Below are positions 57,866-64,000 of a DNA stretch of 64,000 nt, piece after piece. Source of the stretch: Aestuariimicrobium soli (GTDB taxonomy: Bacteria; Actinomycetota; Actinomycetes; Propionibacteriales; Propionibacteriaceae); NCBI RefSeq assembly GCF_051192575.1, contig NZ_JBPJSQ010000002.1, positions 372,001-436,000 on the forward strand. The letters run 5' to 3'. The translations under genes and the position numbers were made by a program. Below the pieces are notes generated by a model. That model did not search any database. It was not told the DNA's origin and saw only the letters and a list, made by a program, of their open reading frames with translations. Every line of letters begins with the position of its first letter. Within the stretch, counting starts at the first letter, position 1.

Positions 57866-58369
57866 TCACAGGTCGTACTGCTCCTTGAGCTCGGCCGTGC
57901 GCTCCAGCAGGAACGCCCGCACCTCGGGGTCGTCCAGCTTGGCCCGCCCGTGCGTGACCACCTGCCACACCGTCGCGCCCTCCCCCGCGCCGCCCAGCGG
58001 TCGGCGGCCGGCCACCATCACTCGACCACCGCCGGGGGCGTCGAAGTTCTGCTGCACCACGATCGAGGCCATCATGCGTTCGTTGAACACCTCGGGCAGG
58101 CGCCCGGGCTCGTCCAACACGACGCTGCCGCGCTCGTCGGTGTTGGTCGTCCAGCGCAGCGCGGACGAGTCGCGGTTCCAGCCACCGCCCTGCAGCAGGT
58201 GCCAGCCGTGCACCTCCCACACCCCGTCGCGTCGCACCGCGAAGGCGCTGTCCAGCGCCACGGCAACCGCGTCGCCCGCGCCGACGGCCCAGGCGAGCAC
58301 TCGTCCGCCCTCGACCTGTCGTGCGAGGTCGGCGATCACGTCACGGGGAAGGCTCTGGCGTCGGAACAC
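57866..58369 (-). CDS. Conserved hypothetical protein
   Basis: 167 aa, GTG start, no signal peptide or spans. The sequence has alternating short strands and turns (VLAWAVGAGDAVAVALDSAFAV, WEVHGWHLLQGGGWNRDSSALRWTT, VNERMMASIVVQQNFD) and a helical end with RAFLLERTAELKEQYDL. It resembles small actinobacterial proteins of unknown function, often near tRNA or translation genes; no catalytic residues can be named. It lies 56 bp downstream of the sigma-like gene, same strand. Confidence 0.75.
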   Translation of the reverse strand: MFRRQSLPRDVIADLARQVEGGRVLAWAVGAGDAVAVALDSAFAVRRDGVWEVHGWHLLQGGGWNRDSSALRWTTNTDERGSVVLDEPGRLPEVFNERMMASIVVQQNFDAPGGGRVMVAGRRPLGGAGEGATVWQVVTHGRAKLDDPEVRAFLLERTAELKEQYDL

Positions 58370-58424
58370 CCCACCAGTCTGCCAGTCCGCACCAGTCTGG
58401 CAGTCAGCCCGAGCGGGCGTCGGG

Positions 58425-59078
58425 TCAGGCCGTCCGCCGCCAGGCCTGCTCGCCCAGCCGAAGGGCCCGAATCCGCAGCCGATAGAAGCCGCTGCGGGTC
58501 AGCCCCAGGTGTTCCTGCACTTGTGTGGGGCTCAGGTCGGGGCGGGCCAGCAGTTCGAGCACCAGACGCTCGGGCCGCGGTACCCGCTCGAGCCAGAGCG
58601 GCTGCTCGTCCTCCCCGATCCGGGCATCGACGTCGTCCTCGAGCACCAGGTCGTCGTCCCGCAGGCCGGCGCGCAGTTCGTCCCGACCGCGGAACAGTTC
58701 CCGCTGGGCGGTCTGCAGCCGGTTGGTGATCCAGATCCAGCCCAGGGTCGAGAAGCGGGTGCCGCGGGTGTGGTCCCAGCGCATGATCGCCTCGGCCAAC
58801 CCCAGCTGTGCCTCGCTGGTCAGGTCGTCGACGGGCAGGCCGTACCGGCGGGCTGCCCGCTTGGCGAGCACCTCCACCAGGCCCAGATTCGCCTCCCACA
58901 TGGTCAGCCAGGCCCGCTCCCCGGCGGCCATCACGGCCGCCAACTCATCGGCGGTGGCGGAGCAGTCGAAGTCCCCCGCCAAGGCCGCCCTGGCCACCAC
59001 CCCGGCCTCGATGGCGCGGGCCAGCTGGATCTCCTGGTCGGCGCTCAGCAGCACGCGCTGCGCAGTCGTGTTCGTCAT
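58425..59078 (-). CDS. Small atypical sigma-70-like factor
   Basis: 217 aa. It has a region 1.2-like start (LLSADQEIQLARAIEAGVVARAALAGD), a core-binding region 2 (NLGLVEVLAKRAARRYGLPVDDLTSEAQLGLAEAIMRWDHTRGTRFSTLGWIWITNRLQTAQRE) and a C-terminal helix-turn-helix-like end (LSPTQVQEHLGLTRSGFYRLRIRALRLGEQ). It is shorter than SigA/SigB and lacks a normal region 3. The -10-reading helix 2.4 (LGWIWITNRLQTAQRE) differs from the usual TYATWWIRQAI. It could direct an alternative promoter set or be an incomplete factor. It follows dnaG by 111 bp, in the place where many bacteria carry rpoD. Confidence 0.8.
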   Translation of the reverse strand: MTNTTAQRVLLSADQEIQLARAIEAGVVARAALAGDFDCSATADELAAVMAAGERAWLTMWEANLGLVEVLAKRAARRYGLPVDDLTSEAQLGLAEAIMRWDHTRGTRFSTLGWIWITNRLQTAQRELFRGRDELRAGLRDDDLVLEDDVDARIGEDEQPLWLERVPRPERLVLELLARPDLSPTQVQEHLGLTRSGFYRLRIRALRLGEQAWRRTA

Positions 59079-59157
59079 GCACCCACCCCAGCGACTCCCG
59101 GGGGCGTCGAGGCCGCCGAGCGACGAACTGTGGAGTCCTCATTCGGACAACACCACT

Positions 59158-59166
59158 TTGTCCACA
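59158..59166 (+). promoter_or_regulatory. DnaA-box-like sequence TTGTCCACA
   Basis: Matches the actinobacterial-preferred DnaA box. It lies between the dnaG stop and the sigma-like gene start. A second match is at 7165-7173, at the start of the AbiEi-like gene, so single copies occur by chance and no cluster exists. Confidence 0.25.
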
Positions 59167-59189
59167 GGTCTTGACAACGGGGTCAGCCG

Positions 59190-61070
59190 TCAGTCGAGCG
59201 CACCCATCCCCGATCGCTGCAGGTGCTTGCGCGTGGCCTCGAGTTCCAGCAGCCGCGAGAACATCTGGTTGTAGGCGGAGGTGTCGTCCACGGGGTTGGT
59301 GCGCTGCAGTTTCGACTTCAGGTTGCGCAGGTCGTGCGTGACCCGCAGCAGCTTCAACCGGTCGGCGTACGCGGTCGCGTAGGCCTCGTCCGGCGCACGC
59401 AGCAGCGGTTCGACCATCAGCGCGGTGAAGACCTGGCGCACCACCTCGTCGGTGATCGAGCCGCGCACCCGTTCGGCCCATTCCTCGCCGGTGTAGACCA
59501 CTGCCGAGAGCGCCTCGAATACCGCCCGGTAGGCCGGGTGCGAGAAGTCGTCACCGGTGACCCCGTTCCAGGCGGCGTCGAACAGCAGCGGGTGCTGCAG
59601 CATCAGCTTGCAGGTGCCCCGTTCGACCGCCGTCGCCCGGTCGGAGGGGTCGGGCAGCGGCATCGTCGACAGCAGGGCCGGACTCTCGTCGGCCACCGGA
59701 GCGACAGACTGGGCGGGGGGACGGCCCGGGCGCTCCTGGGGCAGCCCTCGCTTGCCGACCCGCTGCACCTCGGCCCGCACCTCGTCGACGTCCATGCCGA
59801 GCATGCTGGCCAGCTCGCGCACGTAGCCGGTGACCAGGCTGGAGTCGCGAATGGACGACACCAGGGGTGCCGCCTGCCGCAGGGCCGCGAGGCGACCGTC
59901 GGCGCGGTCGAGGTCGTGCCCCGTCAGGGCGTTCTTCATCACGAAGGTGTAGAGCGGCACCCGCCGTGCGACCAGTTCACGCACGGCAGCATCGCCGTGC
60001 TGCATCCTCAGATCGCACGGGTCGAGCCCGTTGGGTTCGATGGCGACGTAGGTCTGGGTGATGAAGTTCTGGTCTCCGGAGAAGACCTTGAGCGCGGCCT
60101 TCTGCCCGGCCTCGTCCCCATCGAAGGTGAACACCACCTCACCGTTGAAGGCGTCGTGGTTGCCCATCAGTCGCTGCAGCAGGCGGGCGTGGTCATCGCC
60201 GAAGGCCGTGCCGCACGAGGCGACCGCCGTGTCGACCCCCGACAGGTGGGCGGCCATCACGTCGGTGTAGCCCTCGACGACCACGGCCTGCGACTTCTTG
60301 CCGATCTGCTGGCGGGCGAGATCGAGCCCGTAGAGCACGGTCGACTTCTTGTAGACCGGGGTCTCGGGGGTGTTGACGTACTTGGCCGGCATGCGGTCGT
60401 CGTCGTGGATGCGGCGGGCGCCGAAACCCAGGGTCGATGACCCGGAGTCGCGGATCGGCCACAGCACTCGTCCCTGGAAGAAGTCGTACCCGGCCTCGCG
60501 GACGAGCCCAGCGGCGACCAGCACGTCGTCGCGGAAGCCACGCTTGTTGAGGTGGTTGCGCAGCTCGCGACCACCGCGGGGGGCGTAGCCGATGCCGAAG
60601 TGTTCGGCGTCACCGCGCGCGAACCCACGCTGGTCGATGAACTGGCGTGCGGTCAGCGCCTCGGCGGTCAGCAACTGGGCGGCGTAGAACTCCGACGCGG
60701 CCGCGTTCGCCTCCAGGATCTTGACCCGCAAACCGGGCTGCGTGCGCGGGCCGCCCGACCCGTCGTCGGTGATGCGCAGCTGCACCCCCACCCGGTCGGC
60801 CAGTTGCTGCACCGCCTCCGTGAACGACAGGTTGCTGATCTTCTGCACGAAGGTGATCACGTCGCCACCCTCGCCACAGCCGAAGCAGTGGAAGTAGCCG
60901 CGGCTCGGGGTGACGTGGAAGCTCGGCGTCTTCTCGTCGTGGAACGGGCACAACCCCTTCAGGGATCCGCCACCGGCCTTGCGCAGGGCAACATGCGAAC
61001 CGACGACGTCGTCGATCCGCGCCCGCTCGCGGACGAGGGCGATGTCCTCCTCGTTGATGCGGCCAGCCAT
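59190..61070 (-). CDS. dnaG: DNA primase
   Basis: 626 aa replicative primase. The CHC2-type zinc finger is C41, H44, C62 and C65 (GLCPFHDEKTPSFHVTPSRGYFHCFGCGEGGDVITFV). The RNA-polymerase core has WPIRDSGSSTLGFGAR, and the Toprim part shows VVEGYTDVMAAH and FTFDGDEAGQKA. The C-terminal helicase-binding region is present to LQRSGMGALD. The ATG at 61070 is favoured by TACGAT 7 nt upstream; the next upstream ATG (61079) would place the start in the -10 box. Divergent from fetB. Confidence 0.97.
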   Translation of the reverse strand: MAGRINEEDIALVRERARIDDVVGSHVALRKAGGGSLKGLCPFHDEKTPSFHVTPSRGYFHCFGCGEGGDVITFVQKISNLSFTEAVQQLADRVGVQLRITDDGSGGPRTQPGLRVKILEANAAASEFYAAQLLTAEALTARQFIDQRGFARGDAEHFGIGYAPRGGRELRNHLNKRGFRDDVLVAAGLVREAGYDFFQGRVLWPIRDSGSSTLGFGARRIHDDDRMPAKYVNTPETPVYKKSTVLYGLDLARQQIGKKSQAVVVEGYTDVMAAHLSGVDTAVASCGTAFGDDHARLLQRLMGNHDAFNGEVVFTFDGDEAGQKAALKVFSGDQNFITQTYVAIEPNGLDPCDLRMQHGDAAVRELVARRVPLYTFVMKNALTGHDLDRADGRLAALRQAAPLVSSIRDSSLVTGYVRELASMLGMDVDEVRAEVQRVGKRGLPQERPGRPPAQSVAPVADESPALLSTMPLPDPSDRATAVERGTCKLMLQHPLLFDAAWNGVTGDDFSHPAYRAVFEALSAVVYTGEEWAERVRGSITDEVVRQVFTALMVEPLLRAPDEAYATAYADRLKLLRVTHDLRNLKSKLQRTNPVDDTSAYNQMFSRLLELEATRKHLQRSGMGALD

Positions 61071-61077
61071 GTCCGCC

Positions 61078-61083
61078 ATCGTA
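61078..61083 (-). promoter_or_regulatory. -10 element TACGAT, leaderless layout, for dnaG
   Basis: TACGAT (61083 down to 61078) ends 7 nt before the ATG at 61070, which supports that start. Confidence 0.6.
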
Positions 61084-61113
61084 GCCATGACCTGGCACCG
61101 CTCACGGTGGGCG

Positions 61114-61119
61114 TAGGTT
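61114..61119 (+). promoter_or_regulatory. -10 element TAGGTT, leaderless layout, for fetB
   Basis: TAGGTT ends 6 nt before the GTG at 61126. Confidence 0.6.
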
Positions 61120-61125
61120 CGGGCT

Positions 61126-61884
61126 GTGACGGTGGAACCGACGTGGCGCCTGGCCCTCGCCCTGGTGGTGCTCGTGGCGGTGGCGCTGGCGGCGGCGACC
61201 TGGACCCGCCTGCCGTTGCGCCGCCCGATCGTGGTGGCCGCCGCAAGGGTGGTCGCGCAGTTGGCCGTCGTCTCGTTCGTGATCGTCGCCGCGGTGCAGC
61301 ACCTGGTGGCCTCGATCGCCTTCGTGGTGCTGATGTTCGTGATCGCGGTGTGGACGACCGGACGCCGCACCGACACCCTGCACCGCTGGCCTTGGGTGGC
61401 GCTGACGATGGCGAGCGGGGCCGTGCCCGTGCTGGCGATCATCTTCGGGCTCGGGGTGGCGCCGTTCACGGGGCTGGCCATCATCCCGATCGCCGGGATC
61501 CTGGTGGGCAACATGATGACGGTGCACACTCTGGTCGGACGGCGCGCGTTCGCGGCCCTGCGCGACGAGTACGGCACCTACGAGGCCGCCCTCGCCGTGG
61601 GCCTCCCCCGCGCCGACGCCATCGACGAGGTCATCCACCGTCACCTTCCAGAGGCGTTGGTACCGGGGCTCGACCAGACCCGGACGACCGGACTCGTCAC
61701 CCTGCCGGGGGCATTCATCGGCGTGCTGCTGGGTGGTGGCTCACCGGTGCAGGCGGGAGCGGCGCAGGTGCTGGTACTGATCGGCATCCTGGCCGGGCAG
61801 TTCCTGGCGGTGAGCGTGGCCGATCGTCTCATCAGGGGGGCGAGGTTGGTGCCGAAGGACCTGATTGACAGACTTCACCCGTGA
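61126..61884 (+). CDS. FetB/YbbM-like ABC transporter permease (UPF0014)
   Basis: 252 aa membrane protein with six or seven spans. The family is diagnosed by DQTRTTGLVTLPGAFIGVLLGGGSPVQAGAAQVLVL and by AAARVVAQLAVVSFVIV, PIAGILVGNMMTVHTLVGRR. E. coli FetB with the ATPase FetA exports iron and supports oxidative-stress resistance. No FetA-type ATPase gene is next to it here, which is odd. GTG start, fixed by TAGGTT. The last bases overlap the next gene's start. Confidence 0.9.
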   Translation: MTVEPTWRLALALVVLVAVALAAATWTRLPLRRPIVVAAARVVAQLAVVSFVIVAAVQHLVASIAFVVLMFVIAVWTTGRRTDTLHRWPWVALTMASGAVPVLAIIFGLGVAPFTGLAIIPIAGILVGNMMTVHTLVGRRAFAALRDEYGTYEAALAVGLPRADAIDEVIHRHLPEALVPGLDQTRTTGLVTLPGAFIGVLLGGGSPVQAGAAQVLVLIGILAGQFLAVSVADRLIRGARLVPKDLIDRLHP

Positions 61885-63170
61885 ACAGCTCGGGGGGACG
61901 GCGCACGCGCTGGTGGGAGTGGGTCGTGCTGGCGGGAGCCGTCGGCGTGGCGCTCAGGTTTCCGGTCAAACGTTTCTGGGAGGAGACGCAGTCGGACTAC
62001 CACCCGGACTTCGACTTCTACTTCCTACCCGCAGGACAGGCCATCCTGCGTGGTGAGAGCCCTTGGACGGTGACCGGCTACGTCCACCCACCCGTCACGG
62101 CCCTCCTCGCCGTCGCCTCCGATCTGCTGCCGGGCGACGACCCCTACATCGGTTTTCTGGCCGCCCTGGTACTGACCGGAACGCTGGTGTGCGCGCTGGC
62201 CGTCTGGCCCCTGTCCGCCCGCCTGCGTGTGTGGCAACAGGCCACAGTTTTGGTGGGGGCGAGCGTCACCCTCTGGTCGTCCCGACCAACAATCCGCATG
62301 CTCTTCCTTGGCCAGACCGACATCGTCATCCTGCTCGGCATCATGTTGAGCGCCGCCCTCTGCGTGTGGGGCAGGGCTGGCTTTTCGGGAGCGGCCCTGA
62401 CGCTTGGTGCCTGGGTGAAGTTGTGGCCGGGCATCTCTCTGGTGTGGCTCCTGCGTCGCCGACTACCCGACCGTCGCCGGGCGGTGCTCGCGGCCGCCGC
62501 GTCGCTGGGGGTGATGGTGGTCTCCGCCTTGGCCTTCGGGGGCCCGCGGGCGATCCTGCAGTGGATCCGCGGGGTACGGGACCTCGCCAACCAAGGGGGC
62601 ACGTCCTACTCAGCGCTGGGTGCCGGGGAGGCGCTGTTCTCCGACGTGTCGCCCTACGTGCAATCCCTGACCGTGTCCCCCACCCTGGTCATCCTGACCA
62701 CCGTCCTGCTGAGTGCGGTGGCGGTGGCGCTCATTGCCCTGTGCCTGTGGTGGGTGGATGACGCGGTGATCACCCTGCTGAGCCTCGTTCCCCTCTGCCT
62801 CATCCTGCTGAGCGTGTCCCAGTACACCTACCAGATGCTCGCACTGCCCCTCGCCTGGTACTGGGCGTCCACGGTACTGGCGGAGCCCCGGCAGCCACGT
62901 CACTGGGTCGCTCTCGTAGCGGCCGGGGCGTGGTGGTTGGCCATGTTCGCATGGGTCCCGTCGGTCGATCACCTCCACGAGGACGGCACGCCGGTCCTCA
63001 CCTCCGGCGCCTATCTCCTGCAGTTCGGGGCGTTCCTCGGGTTCTTGGCAGTCAGTGTGCTGGTGGCCGTACTCGACGCCCGCTCCCGTCAGGCGAGCCC
63101 TCGTCCGATGCCCTGGGAAAGTCGATCGGCGGCCCAGCCGAGCGACCTGGCTGCCACGCTGCAGACGTGA
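61881..63170 (+). CDS. GT87-type membrane mannosyltransferase, tandem copy 1
   Basis: 429 aa, ten or so spans. It resembles DUF2029/GT87 polyprenyl-phosphate mannosyltransferases (PimE family): an extracellular loop with acidic residues after the first span (YHPDFDFYFLPAGQAILRGESPWTVTGYVHPP), LTLGAWVKLWPGISLVWLLRRRL and YSALGAGEALFSDVSPY. The donor is probably polyprenyl-phosphomannose; acceptor unknown (lipomannan or glycans). The GTG overlaps the fetB stop (GTGA). A second copy follows with near-identical 5' sequence: the first 59 nt differ at two positions. Confidence 0.85.
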   Translation: MNSSGGRRTRWWEWVVLAGAVGVALRFPVKRFWEETQSDYHPDFDFYFLPAGQAILRGESPWTVTGYVHPPVTALLAVASDLLPGDDPYIGFLAALVLTGTLVCALAVWPLSARLRVWQQATVLVGASVTLWSSRPTIRMLFLGQTDIVILLGIMLSAALCVWGRAGFSGAALTLGAWVKLWPGISLVWLLRRRLPDRRRAVLAAAASLGVMVVSALAFGGPRAILQWIRGVRDLANQGGTSYSALGAGEALFSDVSPYVQSLTVSPTLVILTTVLLSAVAVALIALCLWWVDDAVITLLSLVPLCLILLSVSQYTYQMLALPLAWYWASTVLAEPRQPRHWVALVAAGAWWLAMFAWVPSVDHLHEDGTPVLTSGAYLLQFGAFLGFLAVSVLVAVLDARSRQASPRPMPWESRSAAQPSDLAATLQT

Positions 63171-64000
63171 ACAGTTCGGGGGGACGGCGCACGCGCTGGT
63201 GGGAGTGGGTCGCGCTGGCGGGAGCAGTGGCTGTGAGTCTCCGGTTCGCACTCAAGCGATTCCTGGAAGAAGCCCGATCCAGCTTCCATCCTGACTTCGA
63301 CGACTACTTCCTGCCGGCGGGTCGAGCCCTGCTTCGCGGCCAGAGTCCCTGGTCGGTCCGGGGGTACGTGCATCCCCCGTTGAATGCCTTGGTCGCTGGC
63401 CTGTCCGACCTCCTGCCCGGAAACCCCTACACCGGGTACCTCGCGGTTCAGGTGATGGCGGGTCTCGCCGCGTGCGCCCTCATCGTCTGGCCCCTTTCGG
63501 CACGCCTTCAAATATGGCAGCAGGCGTTGGTCTTCGTCGGCGCGAACCAGACCCTGTGGTCGTCACGGCCCACGATCCGGCTGCTGTTCCTCGGCCAGAA
63601 CGATCTCCTACTCCTGTTCGCAGTGGTGCTGTGTGCCGCGCTCGCCTCGCGCGGCAGATCGGGCCTGGCAGCACTCGCATTGACCTTGGGCGCCTGGATC
63701 AAACTGTGGCCGGCGCTGAACCTCGTTTGGGTGGCGCATCGGCGGTTGCCCCACCGCCGTCGAGCCATCGTGGCCGGGGCTGGATCCCTGGTGGCCATCG
63801 CCTTCTGTCCCCTGCTCTTGGGTGGGCCGTCGGCCGCGATGCAGTGGTTCCGGGGCGTGCTCGGGGTGGCCAACCAGGGACTCACCTCGTACTCGGCCCT
63901 GGGGGCTGGCGAGGCTCTGTTCTCAACCTCCTCCCCATTCGTGATCTCCATCACCGAGTCCCCCGCCTTGGTTCTGCTGACCACGGGAGTGCTGACCGCG
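63167..64000 (+). CDS. GT87-type membrane mannosyltransferase, tandem copy 2 (cut by window edge)
   Basis: The first 278 codons are present and open to the end of the window. The sequence follows copy 1 throughout: HPDFDDYFLPAGRALLRGQSPWSVRGYVHPPLNALV, LTLGAWIKLWPALNLVWVAHRRLPHRRRA, SYSALGAGEALFSTSSPF. Divergence is larger inside than in the first 59 nt, so the start may have been homogenised by gene conversion. The GTG overlaps the stop of copy 1. Same proposed chemistry; the C-terminus is missing from this window. Confidence 0.85.
   Translation, partial: MNSSGGRRTRWWEWVALAGAVAVSLRFALKRFLEEARSSFHPDFDDYFLPAGRALLRGQSPWSVRGYVHPPLNALVAGLSDLLPGNPYTGYLAVQVMAGLAACALIVWPLSARLQIWQQALVFVGANQTLWSSRPTIRLLFLGQNDLLLLFAVVLCAALASRGRSGLAALALTLGAWIKLWPALNLVWVAHRRLPHRRRAIVAGAGSLVAIAFCPLLLGGPSAAMQWFRGVLGVANQGLTSYSALGAGEALFSTSSPFVISITESPALVLLTTGVLTA

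Noticed and set aside
1..64000. Looked for CRISPR arrays, insertion sequences and prophage genes.
   Set aside because: No regularly spaced repeats of CRISPR size, no transposase or phage structural motif was recognised in any frame.

Overview
The window is high-GC DNA with dense genes, many GTG starts and strong third-position G/C. The gene families point to an actinobacterium: MtrA/MtrB, EspC-like and WXG-like proteins of type VII secretion (T7SS) type, the fasR-fabD-fabH-acpP-fabF cluster followed by DUF3145, a homodimeric AceE, DUF3052, DUF4395 and VKOR proteins. The mix suggests Propionibacteriales or a near relative, but nothing here fixes a genus. Many starts are leaderless-like: a TANNNT hexamer lies exactly 6-7 nt before the start codon in at least thirteen genes.

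Layout. 1-1310: mtrB (cut by the window edge) and mtrA. 1374-3930: a three-gene T7SS-associated locus (YbaB-like, Gly-rich EspC-like, W-x-x-P helical protein). 3956-9592: yqgE, tmRNA (ssrA), a DUF1707-type membrane protein, an FKBP, an AbiEi/DUF559-type gene bracketed by two related palindromes, smpB, a TfoX-like gene and a secreted M23 hydrolase. 9620-12483: ftsX, ftsE, prfB. 12490-15251: a second T7SS-associated locus with the same gene order as the first. 15361-22566: glutamate dehydrogenase, GH36 alpha-galactosidase, VKOR, DUF1304, a DUF222-HNH protein, tRNA-Val, YqeY and an aldo/keto reductase.

22617-29406 is an accessory, carbohydrate-related stretch. It holds a 5'-truncated glycosidase-like gene, an ABC exporter behind a palindromic operator, an AraC regulator, a large secreted sialidase and the C-terminal remnant of a flavin disulfide oxidoreductase. 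29407-36312 holds a histidine phosphatase, DUF3052, a luciferase-like oxidoreductase, aceE, a GNAT and a PHP protein. 36364-41879 is the type II fatty-acid synthesis cluster with its FasR-like regulator. 41995-45630 carries an S9 peptidase and a CAP/FG-GAP secreted protein. 45662-50462 is a tightly overlapping moxR-DUF58-VWA-VWA-yggS operon.

50602-57615 includes a kinase-like membrane protein, a HAD phosphatase, two Gfo/Idh/MocA genes (one with an in-frame TAG at codon 9), a tRNA with anticodon CAU and divergent otsB/otsA for trehalose synthesis. 57699-64000 holds tRNA-Asn, a hypothetical gene, a small atypical sigma-70-like factor, dnaG, fetB and a tandem pair of GT87 membrane mannosyltransferases, the second cut by the window end.

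Most of the window is housekeeping. The stretches that best repay attention are the two matched T7SS-associated loci (no secretion core genes lie in the window), the palindrome-bracketed AbiEi/DUF559 gene, the three decayed genes, and the widespread leaderless promoter layout.
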